A DNA stretch of 64,000 nucleotides from Thioclava nitratireducens (GTDB lineage: Bacteria > Pseudomonadota > Alphaproteobacteria > Rhodobacterales > Rhodobacteraceae), in NCBI RefSeq assembly GCF_001940525.2, contig NZ_CP019437.1:1338501-1402500 (forward strand). Direction: 5' to 3'. The position numbers and the translations under genes are program-made. How positions within the stretch are numbered: the stretch's first letter is position 1; every line of letters starts with the position of its first letter. Of this stretch, positions 47,465 to 56,781 are shown one piece after another. The notes under the pieces were generated by a model. It was not told where the DNA came from, searched no databases, and saw only the letters and a program-made list of their open reading frames with translations.

Positions 47465-48259
47465 TCACGCCGGCGCGGTGGCCGACAGGAATTGTTGCAG
47501 GCGCGTCGATTTCGGCGCGCTGAACAGAGCCTCTGGCGGGCCCTCTTCCTCGATCTTGCCCTGGTGCAGGAAGACGACGTGGTCCGAGACGTCACGCGCC
47601 AGCCGCATGTCGTGGGTGACGAGGATCATGGTGCGGTGTTCGGCGGCGAGGTCCTTGATGACCTTCACCACCTCCTGCTGCAATTCGGGATCGAGCGCCG
47701 AGGTGGGCTCGTCGAAAAGAAGCGCCTTGGGCTCCATGCACAGCGCCCGAGCGATCGCCGCCCGCTGCTGCTGACCGCCCGAGAGCTGCGCGGGCCAGGC
47801 GTCGCATTTGTCGCCGATGCCGACCTTCGCCAGCAATTCGCGCGCCAGCTTCTCGACCTTTGCCTTGTCGCGGCCCAGCACCGTCACCGGCGCTTCCATC
47901 ACGTTCTGCAGGATCGTCATGTGGGCCCAGAGGTTGAACTGCTGGAACACCATCGACAGGTTCGTGCGGAAGCGGGTGACCTGCGCGCGGTCGGCGGGAC
48001 GACGATTGAGTCCCTCGCCACGCCAGGCGACGTGCTCGCCCTCGAAGATCACGTCGCCCTTCTGGCTGTCTTCGAGCAGGTTGCAGCACCGCAAGAGGGT
48101 CGACTTGCCCGAGCCCGAAGAGCCGATCAGCGACACCACATGGCCGCGTGGGGCGGTGATCGAGACGCCCTTGAGCACCTCGAGCGAGCCGTAGCTCTTG
48201 TGAAGGTCACGGATTTCGATGACGGGCGCGTCTTGGGGCGCAGGCTCGTTTCGGGTCAC
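47465..48259 (-). CDS. amino-acid ABC transporter ATP-binding protein
   Basis: 264 residues. Walker A GSSGSGKST near residues 40-48, signature LSGGQQQR, Walker B LLFDEPTSALDP and a His switch. HisP/OccP type. First gene of the operon ATPase - binding protein - permease - permease - GS-family enzyme. Confidence 0.95.
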   Translation of the reverse strand: MTRNEPAPQDAPVIEIRDLHKSYGSLEVLKGVSITAPRGHVVSLIGSSGSGKSTLLRCCNLLEDSQKGDVIFEGEHVAWRGEGLNRRPADRAQVTRFRTNLSMVFQQFNLWAHMTILQNVMEAPVTVLGRDKAKVEKLARELLAKVGIGDKCDAWPAQLSGGQQQRAAIARALCMEPKALLFDEPTSALDPELQQEVVKVIKDLAAEHRTMILVTHDMRLARDVSDHVVFLHQGKIEEEGPPEALFSAPKSTRLQQFLSATAPA

Positions 48260-48423
48260 GCAGGCAGCTTCTCTTTGTCCATCCGCGCAATCTGGCGCGA
48301 TTTGGCCGATGATTGCAACTGCGTCTGCCCGGTTGACGATGGGGAAGGGGCCGAAATCACGAGCATCTGAGGAAAAAATATGCGTGAACCGGTCGCGCCT
48401 CCACGCCGGCCTGTCCCTCTAAC

Positions 48424-48867
48424 TCAGCTTCGGCGGGCCTCGACGCGCTGCCGCGCCACCGCCGAATCGACATCGTTGACGCCCAGAAGCTTCGCCGCGA
48501 GACGGATCAGCGCATCCTCATGGGCGTCGCGCACCCCGTCGGCCAGCGCCACGTCCCACAGCGCCTCGATCACGCCGGTGCGGTCCTCGTAGGCGACCTT
48601 GTCCTTCAGCGCGCGGGTGAAGCGGACGGTATCGGGCGCACCCGCCTCGACCTCTTCGGCGCGCTTGCGCATCTCGGTCGCCTCGAAGCTCGAAAGCCCG
48701 TTGCGCTGCGCGAGAACCCGGTCGATCCGGATCTTCTCGTCTTCGGTATAGTTTTCATCCGACCGCGCGAGCCGCACCAGAAGTGCGCCTAGCGCCAATT
48801 CGCGATCTTCCCCCTCCATCGGATCGGGGGCGGGATCGTTGAGCATATCGAAAAGGCGTCCAAACAT
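48424..48867 (-). CDS. TerB family protein
   Basis: 147 residues, an all-helical TerB fold. The segment RLARSDENYTEDEKIRIDRVLA with acidic residues and the second ALWDVALADGVRDAHEDALI repeat are the family's metal-binding type. Often near tellurite or metal stress genes; here it stands alone, about 10 kb from telA. Possible Ca/Zn sensor in stress. Confidence 0.88.
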   Translation of the reverse strand: MFGRLFDMLNDPAPDPMEGEDRELALGALLVRLARSDENYTEDEKIRIDRVLAQRNGLSSFEATEMRKRAEEVEAGAPDTVRFTRALKDKVAYEDRTGVIEALWDVALADGVRDAHEDALIRLAAKLLGVNDVDSAVARQRVEARRS

Positions 48868-48939
48868 AAGCGTAGAGATAAGCGATGCGCGGCGCAGGGC
48901 AAGTCACGGATGCGAAAGCCCTGCGCACATCTCTCGCCT

Positions 48940-49971
48940 TCAGCCGACTTTCACGACCATCTTGCCGAAATTGCGGCCCTCCAGCAGATCGTAAAGCGCC
49001 TGCGGCGCGGCCTCTAGGCCCTCCACCACCTGCTCCTTGTACTGAACTTTGCCCTCTTTCAGCCAGCCGGTCATCGCCTCCGAGAATTCCTGATAAAGCT
49101 CGATCGGGAAGCTGTCGAAGATGATGAAACCCTGCACCTTCACCTTCATGCGCAGGATCGTCGACAGGATCTGCGGCCCGTGATCGGGTCCCTCGGGCAG
49201 GCCTTGCAGGTTATACCACGCGACCATGCCGCAGACCGGCATCCGCGCGAAGGGGTTGAGAAGCGGCAGCACGCCGTAAAGCACCTTGCCGCCGACATTC
49301 TCGAAATAGACGTCGATGCCGTTTGGGCAGGCCGCGGCCAGTTGTTCGGCGAAATCCTCGGCGCGGTGATCGATGCAGGCGTCAAACCCCAGCGTCTCGA
49401 TGACATGGGCGCATTTCTCGGCTCCGCCCGCGACGCCGACGACGCGGCAGCCCTTGATCTTGGCGATCTGGCCGACCGTTGCGCCCACGGGCCCGGAGGC
49501 GGCGGCAACCACAACAGTCTCGCCGGGTTTCGGCTCGCCGATCTTCAGCAGGCCCGCATAGGCCGTGTAGCCCGGCATCCCGAGAATCCCCAAGGCCCAG
49601 CTCGGGTTCTCCGGCTCCGGCCCGAGATTGAGTACCTGCGTGCCATCCGAGACGAAGAAATCCTGCCAGCCTGAGGGCGAGAGCACGTAATCGCCCTTCG
49701 AGAAGCCCGCGACATCGCTCTCCATGACCTCGGCCACGACCTGACCGGTCATCACGCCGCCGATCTCGACCGGGGTGGCGTAGGATTTCGCATCCGACAT
49801 CCGCCCGCGCATATAGGGGTCGAGCGACAGATAGACGGTGCGCAGCAGCATCTCGCCCTTGCCGGGCCGCGGCACGGCTTCGGTTTCCAGTTTCAGCGTG
49901 TTCTCGTTCGGCGCGCCTTTCGGGCGCTCGGCGAGGATGATCTTGCGGTTGGTGTCTTGGGTCTGAGCCAT
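48940..49971 (-). CDS. NADP-dependent zinc-free MDR oxidoreductase (CurA/leukotriene B4 dehydrogenase-like)
   Basis: 343 residues. Starts with the typical RKIILAERPKGAPNENTLKL; NADP loop AASGPVGATVGQIAK near residue 155; no zinc ligands. Reduces alpha,beta-unsaturated carbonyls or enones. Isolated single gene. Confidence 0.93.
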   Translation of the reverse strand: MAQTQDTNRKIILAERPKGAPNENTLKLETEAVPRPGKGEMLLRTVYLSLDPYMRGRMSDAKSYATPVEIGGVMTGQVVAEVMESDVAGFSKGDYVLSPSGWQDFFVSDGTQVLNLGPEPENPSWALGILGMPGYTAYAGLLKIGEPKPGETVVVAAASGPVGATVGQIAKIKGCRVVGVAGGAEKCAHVIETLGFDACIDHRAEDFAEQLAAACPNGIDVYFENVGGKVLYGVLPLLNPFARMPVCGMVAWYNLQGLPEGPDHGPQILSTILRMKVKVQGFIIFDSFPIELYQEFSEAMTGWLKEGKVQYKEQVVEGLEAAPQALYDLLEGRNFGKMVVKVG

Positions 49972-50019
49972 GAAAGCCTCCTGTTTGAGAGGCCAGCTAG
50001 CACGCGGTTCGCACGGGGA

Positions 50020-50067
50020 AAGGGGGCGCTGCCCCCTCGGGCTTCGCCCTCACCCCCGGGATATTTC
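50020..50067 (-). repeat. intergenic palindromic repeat, copy B
   Basis: AAGGGGGCGCTGCCCCC, GGGCTTCGCCC and CCCCCGGGATATTTC: the inverse of copy A with only one or two differences. Lies upstream of the MDR gene. Confidence 0.8.
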
Positions 50068-50111
50068 GACAAGCCCGAATGCCAGAGGTTTCCGGGGCGT
50101 CCTCGGGCTTG

Positions 50112-50163
50112 CGGAAATATCCCTGGGATGAATTTCCGAAGGAGAGAAGGGGCAGCGCCCCTT
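50112..50163 (+). repeat. intergenic palindromic repeat, copy C (degenerate)
   Basis: GGAAATATCCCTGGG then AAGGGGCAGCGCCCCTT. Same orientation and core as copy A, with a different middle. It adjoins the hisE stop and may act as its terminator. Confidence 0.65.
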
Positions 50164-50473
50164 AGCTGCGCGCGGCTTTCTCGGCGATGCCGGAGGTGCC
50201 CTCGCGGCGCTCCAGTTCCGCCAGCACATCGGCCAGCTTCACGTCGCGTGCCGCCAGCATCACCAAGAGGTGATAAAGCACATCCGCCGCCTCGTAGGTC
50301 AGGTTTTCGTGGTCGCCCTTCGCTGCGGCGATGATAGCCTCCACCGCTTCCTCACCGAATTTCTCGGCGCATTTCTCCGGGCCCTTGGCCAGCAGCTTCG
50401 CGGTCCAGGAGGTGTCGGGATCGGCGCCCTTGCGGCTCTCGATGGTCGCGGCGAGTTGGTCCAGAATGCTCAT
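50162..50473 (-). CDS. hisE: phosphoribosyl-ATP diphosphatase
   Basis: 103 residues, all-helical MazG-like fold. Motif EAVEAIIAA followed by [17 protein letters not shown] carries the metal-binding Glu/Asp residues. Second step of histidine synthesis. Overlaps hisF by four bases. Confidence 0.95.
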   Translation of the reverse strand: MSILDQLAATIESRKGADPDTSWTAKLLAKGPEKCAEKFGEEAVEAIIAAAKGDHENLTYEAADVLYHLLVMLAARDVKLADVLAELERREGTSGIAEKAARS

Positions 50474-51231
50474 TGCAGCCTCATCGGAATGCCCGCGGCG
50501 GCCATATATTCCTTGGCTTCGCGGATCGTGAATTCTCCGAAGTGGAAGATCGAGGCGGCGAGTACCGCCGAGGCGCCGCCTTTCGTTACGCCTTCAACCA
50601 GGTGATCGAGATTGCCGACACCGCCGGAAGCGATCACCGGCACGTCCACCGCGTCCGAAATCGCCTTCGTCAGCTCCAGATTGAAGCCTGCGCGGGTACC
50701 GTCGCGATCCATCGAGGTCAGCAGGATTTCCCCCGCGCCCTTCGCGGTCACGGTGCGGGCGAATTCCACCGCATCGATGCCGGTCGGCTTGCGGCCGCCA
50801 TGGGTGAAGATTTCCCAGCGGCCCGGCTCCACGGTCTTTGCGTCGATCGCGCAGACGATGCACTGACTGCCAAAGCGGTCGGCGGCCTCGGTGATGACGT
50901 TCGGATCGGCCACGGCGGCGGAGTTGAACGAGACCTTGTCGGCGCCTGCCAGCAGGAGTGCGCGCACGTCTTCATGGGTGCGCACGCCGCCGCCCACGGT
51001 GAGCGGCATGAAACATTGCTCGGCGGTGCGGGTCACCAGATCGAACATGGTGCCGCGGTTTTCATGGGTCGCGTGGATGTCGAGGAAACACAGCTCGTCT
51101 GCGCCTGCCGCGTCATAGGCCTTCGCGGCCTCGACCGGGTCGCCCGCGTCGATCAGGTTCACGAAATTGACGCCTTTCACGACGCGGCCATCGGCGACGT
51201 CGAGACAGGGAATAATGCGGGTCTTCAGCAT
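50470..51231 (-). CDS. hisF: imidazole glycerol phosphate synthase cyclase subunit
   Basis: 253 residues, a standard HisF TIM barrel from ATG 51231 ([20 protein letters not shown]). Catalytic D11 and D130-type residue in the AIDAKTV strand; phosphate loop [11 protein letters not shown]. The longer open frame upstream is unsupported. Makes imidazole glycerol phosphate and AICAR with HisH. Confidence 0.97.
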   Translation of the reverse strand: MLKTRIIPCLDVADGRVVKGVNFVNLIDAGDPVEAAKAYDAAGADELCFLDIHATHENRGTMFDLVTRTAEQCFMPLTVGGGVRTHEDVRALLLAGADKVSFNSAAVADPNVITEAADRFGSQCIVCAIDAKTVEPGRWEIFTHGGRKPTGIDAVEFARTVTAKGAGEILLTSMDRDGTRAGFNLELTKAISDAVDVPVIASGGVGNLDHLVEGVTKGGASAVLAASIFHFGEFTIREAKEYMAAAGIPMRLQ

Positions 51232-51293
51232 GGGCGGCGCTCCTTTGGCGCTTTCATAACGCGCAGGTGCCGCGAGGCAAAGGGGCAGAGTGC

Positions 51294-52241
51294 TCAGATC
51301 GGCTCGACGGGGCAATGCGGCAGAAGGCGGCGCACCATCGCGGCGGAACACAGGTCAGTGGCGGGGGTGGTCACGGTGGCCGCCGCGCCTGCCGCGCCGT
51401 GCTGCAACGCCTCGTGGAAAGGTTTGCCGCGGGAGAGCGCGAGTGTGAAAGCCCCGACGAAACTGTCGCCCGCGCCCACTTTCGAGACGACATCGACCTT
51501 AGGCGCCACGGCAAACCAGCGCGCGTCCTTGGTGGCGAGCACGTTGCCATCCGAGCCGCGCGCGACGATCACCGCATGTGCCAGTCCGCGCTGCACGAGG
51601 CTTTGCGCGAAGTCGGCGCTGTCGCTGCGCTCGGGCAGTTTGCGGCCCGCCAACTCCTCGGCCTCCAGTTCGTCCATCCGCAGAACGTCGGCGGGTTGCG
51701 CCTTGCTTTCCATCAACTGGTGCAGAGCCTTGCCGGAGGTGTCGAGGAAAAGCCGCGCCTTGGTCCGGGCCATTTTCGTCGCCAGCCGCGCGGGGAAATC
51801 CTCGGGCACGCCGGGCGGTTGCGAGCCGGACAGCACGACGATCCCGTCTTCAGGGGCGGCGCGCGCGATCCGGCTGAGCGCCTTGGCGACATCGCGCGCG
51901 CCCCAGTCCGGCCCGGGCATCACGAAGCGGTATTGCGCGCCCGTGCTCTGGTCGGTGGCAGTCAGGCTCATCCGCGTCTCGCCCGGCGCGGGGTAGGGGA
52001 AGAGAGCGATCCCGGCCTCGGCGAGGAGCCGCATCACCCGGTCCCCGGTGGTGCCGCCAAGGGCGACGAAGGCCGTGGAATTGCCGCCCAAGGCAGCGAT
52101 CGCGCGGCTGACATTCAACCCGCCGCCCCCCGGATCGGTCAGCGGCCGCGTGCAGCGCAGCTTGCGCTCGGGCGCGATTTCGGGGGTTTCGATCGACAGA
52201 TCGACCGTCGGGTTGAGCGTGATCGTGAGGATCGAGGTCAT
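51294..52241 (-). CDS. PfkB-type phosphosugar kinase (6-phosphofructokinase II or 1-phosphofructokinase-like)
   Basis: 315 residues from ATG 52241. Starts with [18 protein letters not shown], the PfkB/FruK N-terminus; [16 protein letters not shown] and the catalytic [12 protein letters not shown] motif are intact. Phosphorylates a sugar phosphate with ATP; fructose-6-P is the best guess, fructose-1-P or tagatose-6-P possible. Single gene. An open frame upstream is not used. Confidence 0.88.
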   Translation of the reverse strand: MTSILTITLNPTVDLSIETPEIAPERKLRCTRPLTDPGGGGLNVSRAIAALGGNSTAFVALGGTTGDRVMRLLAEAGIALFPYPAPGETRMSLTATDQSTGAQYRFVMPGPDWGARDVAKALSRIARAAPEDGIVVLSGSQPPGVPEDFPARLATKMARTKARLFLDTSGKALHQLMESKAQPADVLRMDELEAEELAGRKLPERSDSADFAQSLVQRGLAHAVIVARGSDGNVLATKDARWFAVAPKVDVVSKVGAGDSFVGAFTLALSRGKPFHEALQHGAAGAAATVTTPATDLCSAAMVRRLLPHCPVEPI

Positions 52242-52275
52242 CGCAGGCTCCGAAGCCGTGGTGGGTATCGGGATC

Positions 52276-52297
52276 ATCGCAGCTAACGATCTGCGAT
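52276..52297. promoter_or_regulatory. palindrome upstream of PfkB-type gene
   Basis: ATCGCAG (52276-52282), 8-base spacer, CTGCGAT (52291-52297). It is 35-56 bases before the kinase start, a plausible operator for a dimeric repressor. Confidence 0.3.
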
Positions 52298-52371
52298 CAA
52301 GGGGGCGTGCGGGATTGAGGTAGTGGGCGCCCGGACGGCGAAAGGACCGTCCGGACAATCGAAACGATGGA

Positions 52372-53304
52372 TCAGACGTTGAGCTGATAGGTGATCGGGT
52401 GGAAGTGGAAGCCGGTGTCGAGTGCCTCGAGATGACCCACGCCCGGGAAGGGCATGTGGTAGCCGATGAAAGCCAGTTTGTCGGCGGCGACACGGCCCAG
52501 AAGCTCCTTGCGGGTCTTCGCGGCCATCTCCTTGTCCATATCGTATTTCACTTCCCATTCCGGGCGCTGAAGCGACCAGACATAGTGGTTCGACGTGTCG
52601 GCAGCGAGCATCAGACCTTTGCCGCCCGACTCCACCATGAAAGCCATATGGCCCGGCGTGTGGCCGAAGGCTTCGACCGCCGAGATGCCGGAGACGACCG
52701 AATCGCCACCCTTGAGGTAGCTCATCTTCTCGGCCAGCGGACGGACCTTGGCCTCGAACGTGTCGTTGCCCGCGTTCGACCAATGGTCGAATTCCTTTTG
52801 GCCGGTGATGTAGGCAGCATTGGCGAAGGTCTCGCCGCCATCGCCCATCAGCCCGCCGATATGGTCGCCATGCATATGGGTGATCACGACGTGGGTGATG
52901 TCCTCGGGCGAGTGCCCAGCGGCGGCGAGCGCCGAGGTGATCCCCTCGGGCGACAGGCCGGTGTCGAAGAGGATTTTCTCCGAGCCGGTCTCGATCAGGG
53001 TCGGGGTGAAGAAGTTAAGCGACTTGTCCGCAGGGATGTAATTGGCCTCAGAGAGCTTGGCGAAGTCCTCGGGGCTGGCGTTCATGCCGAAGATAGTCTG
53101 CGGCTCTTCCAGCTCGCGCGATCCGGCGAGCAGCGTGGTGATCGTCAGATCTCCCATCTGCATCCGACGATAGCGCGGGATCGCGGGCGGGGCTTCGTTC
53201 GCGCTTTGCGCGGCGGCGCCGGTCCCGGTCAGAAGCGCGGGGGCGGCGGGCAGGAAAGCGGCGGTTTTCAATGCTGTACGGCGGGTCATGAAGGTCCTGG
53301 TCAT
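52372..53304 (-). CDS. Tat-exported metallo-beta-lactamase fold hydrolase
   Basis: 310 residues. Tat signal with MTRRTALKTAAFLP (twin Arg) and cleavage near AAA-QS. MBL metal motif THMHGDHIGG near residue 140 and later His/Asp (HTPGHMAF; AADTSNH). Periplasmic; substrate unknown, quorum-signal lactonase-like or other ester hydrolase. The ATG at 53304 has GAGGGAGAG upstream. Confidence 0.88.
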   Translation of the reverse strand: MTRTFMTRRTALKTAAFLPAAPALLTGTGAAAQSANEAPPAIPRYRRMQMGDLTITTLLAGSRELEEPQTIFGMNASPEDFAKLSEANYIPADKSLNFFTPTLIETGSEKILFDTGLSPEGITSALAAAGHSPEDITHVVITHMHGDHIGGLMGDGGETFANAAYITGQKEFDHWSNAGNDTFEAKVRPLAEKMSYLKGGDSVVSGISAVEAFGHTPGHMAFMVESGGKGLMLAADTSNHYVWSLQRPEWEVKYDMDKEMAAKTRKELLGRVAADKLAFIGYHMPFPGVGHLEALDTGFHFHPITYQLNV

Positions 53305-53401
53305 CGGGTCTCTCCCTCTCGATGGTTGATCTTCGCATGTCGAAGTCGAGCGCTTCGCGCCGCTCCCACAGACTCGTGAACGTAGCGTGAGCCGCTTCGG
53401 T

Positions 53402-53818
53402 TCACTCCCACCAGCGATCGATCGAAGAAATATCGCCGTCGGACCACCCGAGGTGATGCGCCAATTCGTGCACGAAAACATGGGTGACGAGGGCACCGAG
53501 GGGCTCGTTGCCGCGCGAGACCCACTCGTCGAGGATCGGACGTCGGAAGAGCCAGATCACATCCGCGTGGCCACCGGGGTCCATCACGGATTTCTCGGTC
53601 AACGGGATGCCGTCATAAAGCCCCGTCAGCTCGAAAGGGTCTTCGATGCCGAGATCGGCGAGCATCGCTTCGGAGGCGAACTCTTCCACCCGGATCGCGA
53701 CCTCTGCCGCAGCTTTCGCGAAAGCCGGGGGCAGGGCGGCGCGCGCGGCCTCGGCCAGCGCCTCGATCTCCTCGATGCCCGGCGCCGTGACATCCGCCCA
53801 ATCGTAACCCTCGCCCAT
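53402..53818 (-). CDS. zincin-like metallopeptidase family protein
   Basis: 138 residues from ATG 53818 with GGAGGTG upstream. Metallopeptidase motif HELAHHLGWSD with H117, E118 and H121. The family (DUF1025/zincin-like) is small and usually cytoplasmic. Divergent from gltX. A longer frame upstream is less likely. Confidence 0.88.
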   Translation of the reverse strand: MGEGYDWADVTAPGIEEIEALAEAARAALPPAFAKAAAEVAIRVEEFASEAMLADLGIEDPFELTGLYDGIPLTEKSVMDPGGHADVIWLFRRPILDEWVSRGNEPLGALVTHVFVHELAHHLGWSDGDISSIDRWWE

Positions 53819-53915
53819 CGCCACCTCCAAGCCGCTCTGCACCTCTCGCATGGCCCCTCATATGGACAAACGCACCGCCTTGTGAAAGAGCAGGCGCCAA
53901 CAGGAGTTTGCCCAG

Positions 53916-55244
53916 ATGACCACCGTTACCCGTTTCGCCCCGTCGCCCACCGGCTATATCCATGTCGGAAACCTGCGCACCGCGCTGATGAACTACCTGA
54001 TCGCCCGCAAGACCGGCGGTCAATTCATCCTGCGCCTTGACGACACCGATCAGGAGCGCTCGAAGCAGGAATATATCGACGCACTGAAGCAGGATCTCGA
54101 ATGGCTCGGCATCGAGTGGGACCGGGAAGAGCGCCAGTCGCTGCGGCTCGACCGCTATGCCGAGGTGGCAGAACAGCTGAAGGCCGACGGTAAGCTTTAT
54201 GAATGCTTCGAGAGCCCGACCGAGCTGGACCTCAAGCGCAAGAAACAGCTGAACATGGGTCGCCCGCCGGTCTATGACCGCGCCTCGATGCATCTGTCGG
54301 ATGCCGAAAAAGACGCGCTTCGCGCCGAGGGCAAGGAAGGATACTGGCGCTTCAAACTGGAACTCGAGCGGATCGAGTGGAAAGACGGCATCCTTGGCGA
54401 TCTGTCCATCGATGCGGCAAGCGTGTCCGATCCGGTGCTGATCAAGGCCTCGGGGCAGGTGCTCTATACCTTCGCCTCACCGGTAGACGACGCGGATATG
54501 GGCATCACCCATATCGTGCGCGGCGGCGATCACGTCACCAATACCGCGACGCAGATCCAGATCATCGAGGCGATCGGCGGCAAGGTTCCGAGCTTCGCGC
54601 ACCATTCGCTGCTGACCGGCCCGCAGGGCGAGGAACTGTCGAAGCGTCTTGGCGCGCTCTCGATCCGCGATCTGCGCGCCGAAGGGATCGCCCCCGAGGC
54701 GCTGCTGTCGATGATGGCGCGTCTGGGCTCGAGCCAGCCGATCGAGCTGAAGATGTCGATCGACGAGCTGGCCGACGGGTTCGATCTGAACCATTTCGGC
54801 TCGGCGCCCACGAAATTCGACCCAGCGGACCTGATCCCGCTGACCCGCGCGCGCAACCAGCACCTGCCGTTCGAGGCGGTGGCGGATCGTATCGCTGATC
54901 TCGGCATCCCCGAGGAGCAGCGCGAGCGTTTCTGGAAGGTCGCCTCGCAGAATATCGACAAGCTCGACGATCTGAAGGGCTGGGCCGATCTGTGTCTGAA
55001 CGGCGCGGAGCCGGAGATCGACGAGGAAGATCGCGACTTCATCGCGCAGGCCATGACGATGCTGCCCGCGCCGCCCTATTCCGACACCACGTGGAAGGAC
55101 TGGACCTCGGAGGTGAAGGAAGCGACCGGGCGCAAGGGCAAGGGGCTGTTCATGCCGCTGCGCAAGGCCGTGACCGGCATGGCGCACGGGCCCGATATGG
55201 GCGAGCTGATGCCGCTTCTGCACAAGGTTCCGGCGCGCGGCTGA
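53916..55244 (+). CDS. gltX: glutamyl-tRNA synthetase
   Basis: 442 residues. Class I motifs: HIGH-type IHVGN at residues 15-19 and KMSKS-type ELSKRLG. An anticodon-binding helical domain follows. Charges tRNA-Glu (possibly also tRNA-Gln if the window's organism uses the GatCAB route). Alphaproteobacteria often carry two gltX genes. Followed by a terminator. Confidence 0.96.
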   Translation: MTTVTRFAPSPTGYIHVGNLRTALMNYLIARKTGGQFILRLDDTDQERSKQEYIDALKQDLEWLGIEWDREERQSLRLDRYAEVAEQLKADGKLYECFESPTELDLKRKKQLNMGRPPVYDRASMHLSDAEKDALRAEGKEGYWRFKLELERIEWKDGILGDLSIDAASVSDPVLIKASGQVLYTFASPVDDADMGITHIVRGGDHVTNTATQIQIIEAIGGKVPSFAHHSLLTGPQGEELSKRLGALSIRDLRAEGIAPEALLSMMARLGSSQPIELKMSIDELADGFDLNHFGSAPTKFDPADLIPLTRARNQHLPFEAVADRIADLGIPEEQRERFWKVASQNIDKLDDLKGWADLCLNGAEPEIDEEDRDFIAQAMTMLPAPPYSDTTWKDWTSEVKEATGRKGKGLFMPLRKAVTGMAHGPDMGELMPLLHKVPARG

Positions 55245-55280
55245 CGGCTCCGCCGCAGGCTCGTGAGATCAATTCGAAAG

Positions 55281-55307
55281 GCGCGAGGGATTTTCCTCGC
55301 GCTTTTT
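55281..55307 (+). terminator. intrinsic terminator of gltX
   Basis: GCGCGAGG (55281-55288), loop GATTTT, CCTCGCGC (55295-55302), then TTTTT. Confidence 0.92.
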
Positions 55308-55417
55308 GTTTGGGCAATTCGCGACCTCGTGAGGTCGTTTTCGGCGGCAAAGCGGCGGTTTTGGCGATTGGGGCTTGTCAGTCGCGCGGGGCCTCAGGTA
55401 ATCGGAAGAAGTCGGAT

Positions 55418-55592
55418 ACGGGAGAATCCGGGGGTAACCTCGGTGCCGAAGGAGCAACCGCCCCGGTAAACTCTCAGGCAAAAGGACCGTGCCCGACGAA
55501 GGACTCTGGAGAGTGATGCTGCGTGCAATCGCGGCATCCGCCGAAGGGATAACGATCTCAGGCGTCTGCATCGCAGGCACGGACAGAGGGGG
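55418..55592 (+). ncRNA. tandem glycine riboswitch upstream of gcvT
   Basis: Two aptamers in series. The first (about 55418-55515) contains GCCGAAGGAGCAA, CTCTCAGGCAAAAGGACCG and closing GGAGAG. The second (about 55516-55592) has CGCCGAAGGGATAACG, TCTCAGGCG and GGACAGAGGG. These are the glycine-riboswitch core motifs. It normally turns on gcv genes at high glycine. Downstream hairpins near 55592-55639 before the gcvT ribosome site form the likely expression platform. Confidence 0.95.
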
Positions 55593-55639
55593 CATCGGGC
55601 GAGCCGGAGGGCTCATGAATCGATGCCGGATCATCCGGC
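55592..55639 (+). promoter_or_regulatory. expression platform hairpins of the glycine riboswitch
   Basis: GCATCG (55592) can pair with CGATGC (about 55621), enclosing GAGCC/GGCTC (55601-55614). Then GCCGG (55625-55629) pairs with CCGGC (55635-55639), ending just before AAGGGGAGG, the gcvT ribosome site. There is no T run, so translation control fits better than termination. Confidence 0.5.
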
Positions 55640-55655
55640 TGAAGGGGAGGCCGCG

Positions 55656-56759
55656 ATGAGCGAGTTGAAACGCACACCGCTATACGATCTGCATGTTGAG
55701 CTGGGCGCCAAGATGGTGCCTTTCGCGGGCTACGAGATGCCTGTGCAATACCCGCTGGGCGTGATGAAGGAACACCTGCACACCCGCGCCAAGGCCGGGC
55801 TGTTCGATGTCAGCCACATGGGGCAGGTGATCGTGCCGGGCGAAGGCGCTGCCGAGGCGTTCGAGGCGCTGGTGCCGGTCAGCCTGATGGGCCTGAAAGA
55901 GGGTCGCCAGCGCTATGCGATGTTCACCGATGAGAATGGCGGCATTCTCGATGACCTGATGGTGGCGAACCGAGGCGATCATCTCTTCGTCGTGGTGAAC
56001 GCGGCCTGCAAGGAAGACGACATCGCGCATATGCGGGCGCATCTGGAATCGGTCGAGGAACTCGCCGACCGCGCGCTACTGGCGCTGCAAGGGCCTGCCG
56101 CCGAAGGCGTTCTTGAGGCTCTGGTGCCCGGCACCGCCAAGATGCGCTTCATGGACGTGGGCGTCTATCACTGGAACGGGACGGAGCTTTGGATCTCGCG
56201 CTCGGGCTATACCGGTGAAGACGGCTACGAGATTTCCGTGCCCGCGGACCGCGCGGTGGAATTTGCCCGCAAACTGCTCGCCGATGAGGCGGTCGAGCCG
56301 ATCGGCCTGGGCGCGCGCGACAGCCTGCGACTGGAAGCTGGGCTTTGCCTCTACGGCCATGACATCGACACCACGACGACTCCGGTCGAGGGCAACATCG
56401 CCTGGGCGATCCAGAAGGTGCGACGCAAGGGTGGGGAGCGCGAAGGCGGCTTCCCTGGCGCGGATCGCATCCTGAGCGAACTGGAAAACGGCCCGAGCCG
56501 CCTCCGTATGGGGCTTCGCCCCGAGGGTCGCGCGCCGATGCGCGAAGGCGTGGAAATCTTCGCCGGACCCGAGGGCGGTCAGCCTATCGGGCGTGTGACC
56601 TCGGGCGGTTTCGGCCCCTCGATCGAGGCACCGATGGCGATGGCCTATCTGCCCGCAGACACGAAGGAAGGCGCCACCGTCTATGGCGAGGTGCGCGGCA
56701 AGCGTCTGCCCGCCAGGGTCGTGGCGATGCCTTTCCGCCCTGCAACCTACAAACGCTGA
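55656..56759 (+). CDS. gcvT: glycine cleavage system aminomethyltransferase (T protein)
   Basis: 367 residues from ATG 55656 (AAGGGGAGG site), in preference to 55623. Starts [29 protein letters not shown] and [19 protein letters not shown] are family hallmarks. Transfers the methylene group to tetrahydrofolate. First gene of the riboswitch-controlled gcvTHP operon. Confidence 0.96.
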   Translation: MSELKRTPLYDLHVELGAKMVPFAGYEMPVQYPLGVMKEHLHTRAKAGLFDVSHMGQVIVPGEGAAEAFEALVPVSLMGLKEGRQRYAMFTDENGGILDDLMVANRGDHLFVVVNAACKEDDIAHMRAHLESVEELADRALLALQGPAAEGVLEALVPGTAKMRFMDVGVYHWNGTELWISRSGYTGEDGYEISVPADRAVEFARKLLADEAVEPIGLGARDSLRLEAGLCLYGHDIDTTTTPVEGNIAWAIQKVRRKGGEREGGFPGADRILSELENGPSRLRMGLRPEGRAPMREGVEIFAGPEGGQPIGRVTSGGFGPSIEAPMAMAYLPADTKEGATVYGEVRGKRLPARVVAMPFRPATYKR

Positions 56760-56781
56760 ACAACCAACCGGGAGACATTCC

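Noticed and set aside
48380..48592. 70-codon plus-strand frame with a fair ribosome site
   Set aside because: Mostly antisense to the terB-like gene, Arg/Pro/Ser-rich shadow composition.
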